Assembly: GCF_001942335.1 (NCBI RefSeq)
Contig: NZ_MKKH01000005.1
Span: forward strand, 29,480-93,479
DNA length: 64,000 bases
Direction of reading: 5' to 3'
From: Cellulosimicrobium sp. CUA-896
GTDB lineage: Bacteria > Actinomycetota > Actinomycetes > Actinomycetales > Cellulomonadaceae
Shown: positions 27,790-36,578 of the stretch, piece after piece
Layout of the letters: every line of letters begins with the position of its first letter
Position numbering within the stretch: position 1 is the stretch's first letter
The notes under the pieces: generated by a model
Databases searched by the model: none
What the model was told of the DNA's origin: nothing
What the model saw: the letters and a program-made list of their open reading frames with translations, nothing else
Program-made: the position numbers and the translations under genes

Positions 27790-28515
27790 ATGAGCACGAC
27801 CGCGTCCGCCCCCGTGACCGATCTCGCGTCGTCCGCCCCGACCGGAGAGGTGCTCGCCGTCTGCCGCGTGCACGCGCTGCTGCCCGACGCCGGGCCGGTC
27901 GGCGTCACCGCGATCGACAAGCGCCCCGTCGAGGGCCCGGTGCGGGTGCGCCGCCTCGGGCTCCACGCGGACCTCCAGGCCGACCGCGCCAACCACGGCG
28001 GCGAGGACCAGGCCGTGTACGCCTACGGGCAGGACGACGCCGACTGGTGGTCCGAGCAGCTCGGCCGCGTCGTCGAGCCGGGGCTGTTCGGCGAGAACCT
28101 GCGCGTGCGCGGCATCCCCGTCACGGCCGCGGTGGTGGGGGAGCGATGGGCGGTCGGCACCGCGCTGCTCGAGGTGACGCAGCCCCGGACGCCGTGCTCG
28201 ACGTTCGCGCGGCGGCTCGGCGAGGACGGCTGGGTCCGGCGCTTCGCCGCCGCGAACCGGACAGGCGCGTACCTGCGCGTGCTGACGCCGGGCGAGCTGC
28301 GGGCGGGCGACGCGGTCGCCGTCTGCTACCGCCCCGAGCACGGCGTCACGCTCGCGGACTGGTTCGCCGCGTGGACGACGCGCGGTGCCGAGCCGGAGCG
28401 CGCGGCGGGCGTCGCGCGGCGGCTGCTCGAGGCCCACCTCGGCGGCGACGTCACCCTCTCCGCCGAGATGCTGGGACGGGCCGAGACGGCGGCGGGGCAG
28501 CGGATCGCGGACTGA
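27790..28515 (+). CDS. MOSC domain-containing protein, YiiM-like
   Basis: 241 residues from the ATG at 27790 (CGAGGA upstream). The MOSC domain binds the molybdenum cofactor and is thought to use a persulfide on a conserved Cys; here GLHADLQADRANHGGEDQAVYAYGQDDADWW, GLFGENLRVRG and the Cys motif TQPRTPCSTFARRL match YiiM-type proteins. Likely a molybdoenzyme subunit or N-hydroxylated base reductase. It stands apart from the Mo cofactor cluster 15 kb downstream. Confidence 0.9.
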   Translation: MSTTASAPVTDLASSAPTGEVLAVCRVHALLPDAGPVGVTAIDKRPVEGPVRVRRLGLHADLQADRANHGGEDQAVYAYGQDDADWWSEQLGRVVEPGLFGENLRVRGIPVTAAVVGERWAVGTALLEVTQPRTPCSTFARRLGEDGWVRRFAAANRTGAYLRVLTPGELRAGDAVAVCYRPEHGVTLADWFAAWTTRGAEPERAAGVARRLLEAHLGGDVTLSAEMLGRAETAAGQRIAD

Positions 28516-28581
28516 GCCCGGGGTGCGGGCCGCGGTCGCGCGACGCTCGTCGTGGCCGACGACGCGCGCCGGCCCGTCCGC

Positions 28582-29139
28582 TCAGCGCCCGGAGCGGGGG
28601 ATGCGCGGGGCGCGCGGACCGCGCGGCGGCTCGGTGGGCGGCCACTCGCCGTCGTCGGAGCCGTCGTCCGCGCTGAACAGCAGGTCTTGGAGCCGCACCT
28701 GCACGGCCTCGACGTCGGGGACGTCGTGCAGCGCGAGCCCGGGCTTGTCGGTCGCGTCCGAGATGACGAGCGTGCCGCAGCCGAAGAGCCGGTCGACCGG
28801 CCCCTTCTCGGAGTTGACGTCGTTGATGCGGTACAGCGGGATGTCGCGGCCGGTCCGGGTGACGATGCCGGAACGCACGGCGATGCGCTTGGTCGTCACC
28901 GTGTACTCGGTGGTGCGCCAGCGCAGCCACGGGACGAGCACCCACACGACGGCCGCGACGAGCGCGAGCCCGGCGACCACCCAGACCACGACGTCGCTCG
29001 GCGCGAGCAGCGTCGTGACGACCACCGCCGCGACGAGCACCACGAGGAGCACGAGCGGCCAGAACAGCGCCTTCGCGTGCTCCTTGAGCTCCATGACGAC
29101 GTGCTCGCCCTCGGTGAGGTGCTTCTCGCTGAGTCCCAT
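28582..29139 (-). CDS. Membrane PH (bPH2) domain protein, YdbS-like
   Basis: 185 residues from the ATG at 29139 (ATG at 29148 is also in frame). Two close membrane helices (FWPLVLLVVLVAAVVVTTLL, VVVWVVAGLALVAAVVWVLV) are followed by the bPH2 core: TTEYTVTTKRIAVRSGIVTRTGRDIPLYRINDVNSEKG and LFGCGTLVISDATDKPGLALHDVPDVE. The tail is Pro/Arg-rich. Such proteins occur widely in actinobacteria; function unproven. Confidence 0.88.
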   Translation of the reverse strand: MGLSEKHLTEGEHVVMELKEHAKALFWPLVLLVVLVAAVVVTTLLAPSDVVVWVVAGLALVAAVVWVLVPWLRWRTTEYTVTTKRIAVRSGIVTRTGRDIPLYRINDVNSEKGPVDRLFGCGTLVISDATDKPGLALHDVPDVEAVQVRLQDLLFSADDGSDDGEWPPTEPPRGPRAPRIPRSGR

Positions 29140-29235
29140 GCGGAGCATGGTGCCAGCGCGACCGCCCGCGCGGGAGTCCCCGGGACGGGCGGGCGGGCCG
29201 GACGGGGCGAGCCGGCCTTGCCCGCGGACCGCACG

Positions 29236-29906
29236 TCAGCCGGTCGCGGGCAGGTTCCAGCCCTCGACCGTGCGCAGCCCGTGCCCGTACCCGAGCATGC
29301 AGATCGTCGCGGTGCTCAGCTCGAGGCGCGCGCCGAGCCCGGGGTCCACCCCGAGCCACACCGTCGCGAGCACGCGCAGCAGGTGGCCGTGCGCGAAGAG
29401 GACGACGTCCTGCCCGTCGCGCAGCGTGGGCTCCACGCGGGCCAGCACGCGCGCGCAGCGGGCGGCGACGTCGTCGAGCTCCTCGCCGCGGTGCCCGTCC
29501 GGGCCGGCGAGCACGTTGACGCGTCGCGGAACACGAGCCAGTCGCGCCCGAGCTCCGCGGAGATCTCGCGCGTGGTGCGGCCCTCGACGGGCCCGTAGTC
29601 CCACTCGACGAGGTCGTCGTCCGTGGGGGCGTGGGGGAAGCCGGCGAGCTCGGCGGTGCGCCGGGCCCGCTGCCGCGGGCTGGAGAGCACGACGGCGGGT
29701 CGCCGCCCGCGCTCGTCGGCCCACCGCTGGAGCCACGCGCCGGCCGCGACCGCCTGCTGCTCGCCGGCGACGGTGAGGGCGATGTCGCTGCGCCCGGTGT
29801 GCTTGCCGGTCGCGCTCCACTCGGTCTCCCCGTGCCGGACGAGCACGAGCTGGGGGTCGGGGGCGTCGTCGGACGACTGGACGGATGCCTGCTCCGGTGC
29901 GCTCAT
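29236..29906 (-). CDS. Histidine phosphatase superfamily protein (frameshifted)
   Basis: ATG at 29906 with GGAAGGA upstream. LVLVRHGETEWSATGKHTGRSDIALT holds the RHG motif with the phosphorylated His; SSPRQRARRTAEL, EWDYGPVEGRTTREI and LFAHGHLLRVL (second catalytic His) complete the active site. A shift near 29521 (one G restored gives FRDAVNVLAGPDGHRGEE). About 223 residues, close to acid phosphatase/phosphoglycerate mutase-like enzymes; substrate unknown. Confidence 0.9.
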
Positions 29907-29979
29907 GCGCCGTCCTTCCTGCTCGGAGGGGTACCCCCGCAGCATCGCGCGCACCGACGCCGCGCGCGCGGCGGGCGGC

Positions 29980-30093
29980 TCAGCCGGCGACGCCGTCGAG
30001 CCCCGTGGAGGCCAGGAACACGACGAGCGCGACGAGCAGCACGACGGCGAACCCGGTCGCGACGAGCAGGACGGTGCGGGGGCGGACGCGCAC
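29980..30093 (-). CDS. Small single-pass membrane protein
   Basis: 37 codons from the GTG at 30093, with GGAG about seven bases upstream: a basic start (VRVRPR) and one hydrophobic helix (TVLLVATGFAVVLLVALVVFL), then STGLDGVAG. Short and without homology known to me, but the charge bias and single clean helix make it credible. Longer in-frame forms add only Pro/Arg-rich sequence. Confidence 0.45.
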   Translation of the reverse strand: MRVRPRTVLLVATGFAVVLLVALVVFLASTGLDGVAG

Positions 30094-30161
30094 GAGGTCT
30101 CCGGTCGGTCGGTGTGGGTGGGGCCTCCTAGTGTCACCCACGACGGACGAGGAGGCCCACC

Positions 30162-30842
30162 ATGGCGGACGCCCCGCAGGACGCGACGGCGCACGGTGCG
30201 CAGCAGGAGGCGGTACCGGTCTACGGCAGCCCCGACTTCGACTGGTCGGTCCTGGCGGTCCCGACACCGCTCGCCGTCGTCCGCGGGCAGCTCGGCTTCT
30301 CGTGGCTCGAGCTCGCGGGCCGGCTCGCGACGCTCACGCAGGCGGAGCTCGAGTGGGAGCCCGCGCCGGGTGCGCTGCGGGTCGTGCGCCGCGGCGAGGA
30401 GCGCACGCCGCGCACCCTCGGACCGGGCGCCTGGGTGATGGAGTGGCCGGCCGGGCCGGACTCGCCGCAGCCCCGCACGATCGCCTGGCTGGTCGCGCAC
30501 CTCACCGAGGTGTTCGCGGAGCGCTGGGAGTGGACCTTCGGGGCCCACGAGCGGCGGCGCGACGACGTGCCGTTCTCGGGCGAGGTCGAGCCCGCCGTCG
30601 CGGGGCTGCGCGACGCCGTCGAGCGATGGCGTGCCGACGTGGACGCCCTGCCCGAGAGCGAGGTGTTCACCGTCGGGCTCAGCCAGACGACGGAGATCGA
30701 CGCGCGGTCGCCGTTCGCGCACCTCGTCGCCCACCTCAACCGCGAGCTGATCCACCACGGCGCGGAGATCCTCGTGCTCCAGGACCTGCACCGCGCGGCG
30801 CACCCTCAGGGACGGGAATCGGCGACGTCGCCGGCCGGTTGA
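30162..30842 (+). CDS. DinB-superfamily protein
   Basis: 226 residues; GAGGAGG precedes the ATG at 30162. Four-helix metal-binding fold with AWLVAHLTEVFAERW, and SPFAHLVAHLNRELIHHGAEILVL, whose histidines form the usual metal site. DinB_2/mycothiol-dependent maleylpyruvate isomerase-like proteins in actinobacteria are often thiol-dependent transferases. The DsbA-like gene follows after 7 bases, so the two are probably co-transcribed. Confidence 0.85.
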   Translation: MADAPQDATAHGAQQEAVPVYGSPDFDWSVLAVPTPLAVVRGQLGFSWLELAGRLATLTQAELEWEPAPGALRVVRRGEERTPRTLGPGAWVMEWPAGPDSPQPRTIAWLVAHLTEVFAERWEWTFGAHERRRDDVPFSGEVEPAVAGLRDAVERWRADVDALPESEVFTVGLSQTTEIDARSPFAHLVAHLNRELIHHGAEILVLQDLHRAAHPQGRESATSPAG

Positions 30843-30849
30843 CCCGTCC

Positions 30850-31547
30850 ATGACGGACTCCCTGCCCCTGCCTCCCGATCCCGCGCCCTCGGTCGTGCGC
30901 GTCGACGTCTGGTCGGACGTCGCGTGCCCGTGGTGCTTCGTGGGCAAGCGACGTCTCGAGACCGCGCTGGAGCGGCTCGCCGAGCGCGGCTTCGCCCCGC
31001 GCGTGGAGATCGAGTACCACTCGTTCGAGCTCGCCCCCGACACCCCGGTCGACTTCGAGGGCAGCGAGGTGGACTTCCTCGCCGGGCACAAGGGCATGCC
31101 GCGCGCGCAGGTGGAGCAGATGCTCGCGCAGATGACGCAGCTCGCGGCGGCCGAGGGGCTGGCGTACGACTTCGACGCGCTGCGGCACACGAAGACGCTG
31201 ACCGCGCACGAGCTGCTGCACCACGCGAAGGCGCACGGCCGCCAGCTCGAGATGAAGGAGCGCCTGCTCAAGGCGTACTTCGAGGAGGGGCGGCACGTGG
31301 GGCGCGTGGACGTCCTCGCCGACCTCGCGGCCGAGGTCGGCCTCGACCGCGAGGAGGTCGTCGCCGCGCTCGAGGACCACGCTACGCGGGCGCGGTCCAG
31401 GCCGACATCGACCAGGCGCGCGCGTACGGGATCACGGGGGTGCCGTTCTTCGTCGTCGACGGCCGCTACGGCGTGTCCGGAGCGCAGGACCCGGCGGTGT
31501 TCGTCCGGGTGCTCGAGGACGCCGCGCGGGACGCGGCGGCCGCCTGA
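30850..31547 (+). CDS. DsbA-family oxidoreductase, FrnE-like (frameshifted)
   Basis: Cytoplasmic thioredoxin-fold protein. VDVWSDVACPWCFVGKRRLETAL carries the CPWC active site; the helical insert holds EYHSFELAPDTPVDF; after a shift near 31381 (one G restored gives EDHGYAGAVQADIDQ) the C-terminus has ARAYGITGVPFFVVDGRYGVSGAQ with the cis-proline loop. About 232 residues, as in FrnE/YwbO-type proteins linked to oxidative stress or polyketide tailoring. Confidence 0.9.
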
Positions 31548-31684
31548 GGCCCACCTCACACCCCGGTCGGCTGGCCGGGTGGCGCGGTCTCGCTCAGACT
31601 GAATCACCCGCACCCCGGGTGAGGCCGCACCGACGCCGGCCCCGCCCGCTCCCGGTGCCCGTGAACCCCACGAGGAGGATCACC

Positions 31685-31879
31685 ATGACCGACTCCACGG
31701 CGACCCACCAGCCCGCCGCAGGTCTCTACCACTCGATCGCGAACCCGCGCCGCACCACGCTGCTGGGTCGCTCGGCCGCCGAGGCGGCCGCGCCGCAGCG
31801 CGCGGACCACGGCTTCACCATGGTCGGTGCGGACGACGCGGGCGTGTGCGTCGACGGGTCCTGCGCGCTCCCGGACTGA
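31685..31879 (+). CDS. Small Cys-containing hypothetical protein
   Basis: 64 residues with a strong Shine-Dalgarno (GAGGAGG) before the ATG at 31685. The N-terminal half is polar (HQPAAGLYHSIANPRRTTLLGRS); the C-terminus is GVCVDGSCALPD, with two cysteines in C-x-D-G-S-C spacing. No signal peptide or membrane helix. I do not recognise it; a small metal- or redox-binding peptide or a modified peptide are both possible. Confidence 0.6.
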   Translation: MTDSTATHQPAAGLYHSIANPRRTTLLGRSAAEAAAPQRADHGFTMVGADDAGVCVDGSCALPD

Positions 31880-31959
31880 CGTCCCCGCCCGGCCGGGTCG
31901 GCCGGTGACTCCCGCGGGCCGGCGCCGTGCCCGCACGGCTCGCCGGGCCCGCAGGCCTG

Positions 31960-32982
31960 TCAGTGGCGGCGGTGGTCCTGGATCGACAGCCGCGGGCCGC
32001 GAGCCGGCGGTCGTGCGCGCCCGGAGATCTCCAGGAGGCGCACGACGCGGTAGCGGTGCGGCGCGTAGGGCGCGAGGAGCTCGAGCATGCGCTCGTCGTC
32101 CACGCGCTCCCCGGTGAGCGCCCAGCCGACCGCCTTGGCCAGGTGGAAGTCGCCCACCGAGACGGCATCCGCGTCGCCGAGGGCGCGCTGTGCGACCTCC
32201 GCCGCGGTCCACACGCCGACGCCCGGCACGAGCTGCAGACGCTCGTGCGCGGCGGCCGCCCCGTGTGCGTCGACGAGCGCCGGGCACTCCTCGAGCCGGC
32301 GTGCCGCGCGCGCGGCCGCGACGACGGCGCGCGCCCGGGCGGGGTCGACCCCGGCCCGGTGCCAGTCCCACGAGGGGACGCGCGCCCACGTCGCGGCGTC
32401 GGGCACCACGAGCATCCCGGCCTCGCCCGCCGGCCCCGGCGCGGGCTCGCCGTAGCGGCGCAGCAGCCAGCCCCACGACCGCCAGGCCGCGACCGACTGC
32501 ACGCGCTGCTCGAGGATCGCGGGCACGAGCGCCTCGAGGACGCGGCCCGTGCGGGGGACGCGCAGCCCCGGCGCGCGCCGGTGCGCGTCGCGCAGGGGCG
32601 CGGGCGGGACGAAGCCGTCGGCGTCGTCGTGCTCGCCGAGCAGGTGGGGCAGGCCCTCGAGCGCTTCCTCGGCCCCCGGACCCCACGCGTGCACGACGAC
32701 GTCGCGCGGCCCGGTCTGCACGAGCCGGCACGTCGCGGGACCGGTCGGGAGGCGCGTCGTCCGCCAGACCTCCCCGGGGGCCGGCCGGCGGAACGTCGGG
32801 TCGTACGGGCCGCGCGCGAGCCGGTCGAGGGTGAGTCGCACGTCGAGCGGGCGGTCCGACGCGAGGCGCCGGGTCCGTGGTCCTCGGGCGTCGGCCACGG
32901 GGCCGTCCACCGGATCCGGGCGGGAACGGTCGTCGGCCCCGTGCTCGGCGGGCGGCAGGCCCGTGCTCGGCAGGACGGTCAC
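31960..32982 (-). CDS. DNA-3-methyladenine glycosylase 2 / HhH-GPD family protein
   Basis: Base-excision repair glycosylase. EALVPAILEQRVQSVAAWRSWGWLLRRYG opens the HhH-GPD domain; LQLVPGVGVWTAAEVAQRALGDADAVSVGDFHLAKAVGWALTG contains the helix-hairpin-helix (VPGVGVWTA) and the catalytic Asp of SVGDFHLA. The N-terminal about 120 residues resemble the AlkA N-terminal domain. Start uncertain: GTG at 32982 is preferred; an ATG at 33051 adds 23 residues of weak sequence. Confidence 0.85.
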   Translation of the reverse strand: MTVLPSTGLPPAEHGADDRSRPDPVDGPVADARGPRTRRLASDRPLDVRLTLDRLARGPYDPTFRRPAPGEVWRTTRLPTGPATCRLVQTGPRDVVVHAWGPGAEEALEGLPHLLGEHDDADGFVPPAPLRDAHRRAPGLRVPRTGRVLEALVPAILEQRVQSVAAWRSWGWLLRRYGEPAPGPAGEAGMLVVPDAATWARVPSWDWHRAGVDPARARAVVAAARAARRLEECPALVDAHGAAAAHERLQLVPGVGVWTAAEVAQRALGDADAVSVGDFHLAKAVGWALTGERVDDERMLELLAPYAPHRYRVVRLLEISGRARPPARGPRLSIQDHRRH

Positions 32983-33105
32983 CCGTCCATGGTCGCACCC
33001 CACGGTTCGGACCCCGGACCGTCGAGCACGAGGGGCGTCGCGGTCGAGCACGTCATCGGTGTCGTTCTCGGCCGGATGACGTCACCAACGTCGTGGTCGG
33101 CGGGC

Positions 33106-33153
33106 GCGGTGATCGGTCGAAGCGCTGATCGGGCGGAGCGGTGATCAGTCGAA
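33106..33153. repeat. 16-bp tandem repeat, three copies, spanning the rnhA stop codon
   Basis: GCGGTGATCGGTCGAA (33106), GCGCTGATCGGGCGGA (33122) and GCGGTGATCAGTCGAA (33138). The last copy includes the TGA of the minus-strand rnhA (complement of 33145-33147) and its final Phe-Asp codons. Confidence 0.75.
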
Positions 33154-33720
33154 GAGGGTGTCCATGTCCCACGCGCGCTCGGCAGGGGCGGGGCGGGACG
33201 ACGCGGGGACGGCGGCCGACGGCGAGCGGCCGGCGGGCGCCGTCGGGTCGCCGAGCTCGGGGACGAGCGTGCCGTCGAGGTCGCCGCGGCCCGCGGCCCA
33301 GTCCTGCGCGGCCGCGCCGGCGAGCTGGTCGGCGCGCTCGTTGAACGGGTCGCCCACGTGACCGCGGACCCACCGGAACCGCACCGGGCCGGCGCGCTCG
33401 GTGATGGCACGGTCGATCGCCTGGACGAGCTCGAGGTTCTTCACCGGCTGCCCGCCGGCGGTCCGCCAGCCCTTGCGCTTCCACGCCACGACCCACTCGG
33501 ACGCGCACTTGATGGCGTACTGCGAGTCGGACTCGATGAGCAGGGGGTCCGCGCCGGGGTGGGCACGCACCGCCTGGAGGAGGGCGGTCAGCTCGGCGAC
33601 CTGGTTGGTGCCGCTCGCGGCGCCGCCCGAGTCGAACGACCCGTCGTGGTTGATCCACGCCCATCCGATGGCCCCGCCCGGGTTGCTCAGGCAGGAGCCG
33701 TCGGTGCTGACAGTGATCAC
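33145..33720 (-). CDS. rnhA: Ribonuclease HI
   Basis: Degrades the RNA strand of RNA:DNA hybrids. GTG at 33720 with GAGGAG upstream. Catalytic D-E-D-D: ITVSTDGSCLSNPG, VAELTALLQAV, IESDSQYAIKCASEW, and GHVGDPFNERADQLA. Residues 1-145 are the enzyme; a Pro/Ala-rich tail of about 45 residues (LVPELGDPTAPAGRSPSAAVPASSRP) ends in MDTLFD. The stop lies in a tandem repeat. Confidence 0.93.
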   Translation of the reverse strand: MITVSTDGSCLSNPGGAIGWAWINHDGSFDSGGAASGTNQVAELTALLQAVRAHPGADPLLIESDSQYAIKCASEWVVAWKRKGWRTAGGQPVKNLELVQAIDRAITERAGPVRFRWVRGHVGDPFNERADQLAGAAAQDWAAGRGDLDGTLVPELGDPTAPAGRSPSAAVPASSRPAPAERAWDMDTLFD

Positions 33721-33967
33721 TGCGCTCCTCGATCCCCTGTGCTTCTCGATCACGGACCCCACCGCCGCGCGAGGCGGACGGGTGCGTCGGCGGCCATTCT
33801 CCCCCGCCGACCGGTGTGCCCGGCGCACGGTCCCGCGCACCGGCGTGGCCTTCACCCGTCCCTTCACCCTGGGCGCTCGGCCGCGGCGCGGGACCCGGGG
33901 AACATCAGGGACGAACCGGGGGGATACCCCATGGTGGCCGTCGCCGCCGACCGGCAGCCTGGACGGC

Positions 33968-34699
33968 ATGGTCGAACCGGTCGTGGCGCTCTGGGCGCAG
34001 CTCGAGGCGTGGGTGCTGGCGCTCGTCGACTCCGCGTGGGCGGTGCCGACGCTGCTCGCGACGACCGCGCTCGACGGGTTCTTCCCTCCGGTGCCGGGGG
34101 AGACCGTCGTCGTGTCGCTCGCGGTGGCCGCGCAGTCGGGCGCGGGCCTCCCGTGGTGGGTCGTGGTCCCCCTCGCGGCGCTCGGCGCGTGGTGCGGGGA
34201 CCAGCTCGCGTACGCGGTGGGGCGCGCCGTCGGGACGGACCGCGTGCGCGCCCTGCGCGGGCCCCGTGGCCGTCGCGCGGTGGCGTGGGCACGGACCGCC
34301 CTCGCGCGGCGCGGGGCCTCGGTCGTGCTGGGCGCGCGGTTCGTGCCCGTCGGTCGCACCGCGGTCAACGTCACGGCCGGCGCGGTCGGGTTCCCCCGCC
34401 GCCGGTTCATGACGCTGTCGGCCGTGGCGTCGACCGCCTGGGCCGCCTGGACCGTCGCGGTGGGGACGCTCGCGGCGCGGTGGCTCGGCGACCAGCCGCT
34501 GCTCGCCGTGGCTGTCGGTGTCGTCGTCGGAACCGTCGTGGGGGTCGTCGCCGACCGGGTGCGCGCGGTCCGTGCCGGGCGGCGTGATGCCGCCGCCGCT
34601 CCGGGTCTCGCCGCCGTCGTCGACGCCGGTACGACCCGGTCCGACGCCGACGGGCACCCGGACCCGCAGCTCGCCGCCGCCGCCCCCGCCGCGCGCTGA
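33968..34699 (+). CDS. DedA family membrane protein
   Basis: 243 residues, about five hydrophobic segments. LDGFFPPVPGETVVVSLAVAA is the DedA/SNARE-associated core with the F/Y-x-x-P-G-E motif, and SVVLGARFVPVGRTAVNVTAGAVGFPRRRF is the second conserved block with GRF-x-P-x-GR. DedA proteins support membrane homeostasis and lipid carrier recycling. A hydrophilic Ala/Asp-rich tail follows. Start ATG 33968; the 247 bases upstream hold no gene or clear signal. Confidence 0.9.
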   Translation: MVEPVVALWAQLEAWVLALVDSAWAVPTLLATTALDGFFPPVPGETVVVSLAVAAQSGAGLPWWVVVPLAALGAWCGDQLAYAVGRAVGTDRVRALRGPRGRRAVAWARTALARRGASVVLGARFVPVGRTAVNVTAGAVGFPRRRFMTLSAVASTAWAAWTVAVGTLAARWLGDQPLLAVAVGVVVGTVVGVVADRVRAVRAGRRDAAAAPGLAAVVDAGTTRSDADGHPDPQLAAAAPAAR

Positions 34700-34727
34700 C
34701 CGGGGCCGACCGGGGTCCGGTCAGCGC
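34693..34727 (+). terminator. Hairpin spanning the DedA stop
   Basis: Perfect 11-bp stem, 34693-34703 with 34717-34727, whose left arm contains the TGA. Several more CCCCGGTC-like copies follow (GGCCGACCGGGG with CCCCGGTCGGCC to about 34748), so the region is locally repetitive. Confidence 0.5.
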
Positions 34728-34806
34728 ACGGCGGGGCCCCGGTCGGCCTCGGTCAGCCCCGGTCAACCACGTCAGATTCGGCTGGCCGAGGTCGGGCTCG
34801 GGTCGG

Positions 34807-35177
34807 TCAGGACACGCCGAGCAGGTCGATGACGAAGATCAGCGTCTTGCCGGACAGGCGGTGGCCGGCGCGGCCGGGCCGTAGGCGAGGTCCGGCGGGA
34901 CGACGAGCTTGCGGCGCCCGCCGACCTTCATGCCGGGGATGCCCTGCTGCCAGCCGGCGATGAGGCTGCGCAGCGGGAAGTTGATCGACTGCCCGCGGTT
35001 CCAGGACGCGTCGAACTCCTCGCCCGTCTCGTACTCGACGCCGAGGTAGTGCACGTCGACGGTCGAGCCGGCGGTGGCCTCGGGCCCCTCGCCGACGACG
35101 ACGTCCTCGACGACGAGCTCGGTGGGGGCGGGGCCCTCGGGCGCGTCGACCTCGGGGCGTTCAGGCTGTGTGGTCAT
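34807..35177 (-). CDS. FKBP-type peptidyl-prolyl isomerase (frameshift near C-terminus)
   Basis: Accelerates cis/trans proline isomerisation. STVDVHYLGVEYETGEEFDASWNRGQSINFPL, LIAGWQQGIPGMKVGGRRKLVVPPDLAYGP are the standard single-domain FKBP blocks. The next bases read GCCGCGCC; restoring one G gives GPAGAGHRLSGKTLIFVIDLLGVS and a stop at 34807, the expected family ending. About 123 residues, cytoplasmic. This is the clearest example of a homopolymer deletion in the window. Confidence 0.92.
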
Positions 35178-35322
35178 GCCGTCGATCCAACCACGGGGTG
35201 CCGGCGGCGGCAGCCGGGCGTCGAGGACCGCCGGGCGGCCGCGCCGCCGGACGCGGACCGCCGCGCGGAGGGGTTCGGTGAGGCGAAACACCGGCGGGCC
35301 GAAGATCGCCATCATGGTGGGC

Positions 35323-36476
35323 ATGCCCACCCCTGACGAGACCGGTCCCGGCGCGCCCGGCGGTGGCGCTCACGAGCCCGCCCGCGCGACCCGCCCCGGG
35401 GACGAGCCCGGGCGCCGGCGCAGCGCCCGCGACGTGCGGAGGTGGCGCCGCTACCTCGCCGACGAGCGCGCCGAGGCCGCCGTGTACCGCGATCTGGCGA
35501 GCCGGCGCAGCGGGGAGGAGCGCGAGATCCTGCTGGCGCTCGCGGACGCGAGGGTCGTCACGAGCAGCACTGGCTCGACCTCCTGGGTGACGACGTCGGG
35601 CGACCGCTGCCCGGCGACTGGCGCACACGTACCCTCGGCCGGCTCGCGCGGCGCTTCGGCGGTGTCTTCGTGCTCGCGCTCGCGCAGCGCGCCGAGTCGC
35701 GGTCGTCGTACGGGAGCGACGCGGACGCCACGGCGAGCATGGCCGCGGACGAGCGGATCCACGAGGAGGTCGTGCGCGGCCTCGCGACGCGAGGCCGCAA
35801 CCGCCTGTCCGGGACGTTCCGCGCCGCCGTCTTCGGGGCGAACGACGGACTCGTGTCCAACCTCGCGCTGATCCTCGGCATCGGTGCGTCCGGCGCGTCG
35901 TCGTCGACCGTGCTGCTGTCCGGGCTCGCCGGGCTCCTCGCGGGGGCGCTGTCGATGGGCGCGGGGGAGTACGTCTCGGTGCGGTCGCAGCGCGAGCTGC
36001 TCGACGCGTCGACGCCCAGCCCGCAGGCGTCGGCCGCGCTGCCCGATCTCGACGTGGACGCGAACGAGCTCGCCCTCGTGTACCGGGCGCGGGGCATGTC
36101 GTCCGGCGACGCGGACGCCCACGCGCGCGACGTCCTCGCGACCTACACCGCGCAGACGGTGATCGCCCCGGGGCCGTCCGGCGACGAGCACGAGACGCAC
36201 GGCACGGCGGTCGGCGCGGCCGTCTCGTCGTTCCTGTTCTTCGCGTCCGGGGCTCTCATCCCGGTGCTGCCGTACCTGCTGGGGATGACCGGGCTCGCGG
36301 CCGTCGTGCTGGCCACCGGCCTCGTCACCGTGGCGCTGCTCGTGACGGGCGCCACCGTGGGTCTGCTGTCCGGGACGTCGCCGGTCACGCGTGCGCTGCG
36401 CCAGGTCGCGATCGGCCTCGGCGCGGCCGCGGCGACCTACCTCCTGGGACTCGTCTTCGGAGCGACCGTCGGGTGA
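35323..36476 (+). CDS. VIT1/CCC1 family Fe/Mn transporter with N-terminal ferritin-like domain (frameshifted)
   Basis: Two parts. Residues about 35-130: ferritin-like/rubrerythrin domain with YLADERAEAAVYRDLA, EREILLALADA, and, after a shift near 35550 (one G restored gives ADAEGRHEQHWLDLLG), the E-x-x-H metal motif. Residues about 150-384: VIT1 transporter with FGANDGLVSNLALILGIGASG, SMGAGEYVSVRSQRELLD and four more hydrophobic segments. Moves iron or manganese across the membrane; the ferritin-like part likely senses or delivers metal, as in MbfA. ATG 35323 preferred; ATG 35314 is in frame. Confidence 0.9.
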
Positions 36477-36494
36477 GACACGCCGTTCGGCTGG

Positions 36495-36521
36495 TGTGAC
36501 CTGCATCTCTGTGGTTAACGT
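36495..36521 (+). promoter_or_regulatory. Candidate promoter for the surface-protein pair
   Basis: TGTGAC (36495-36500) and TAACGT (36516-36521) are spaced 15 nt within a locally A/T-richer stretch about 60 bases before the ATG at 36579. Weak match to sigma-70 elements. Confidence 0.3.
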
Positions 36522-36578
36522 GTCGGCACGGTCGGCGTCGATCCGGCCGCGGCAGGCGATCCGGCTCAGGGGGCGGTC

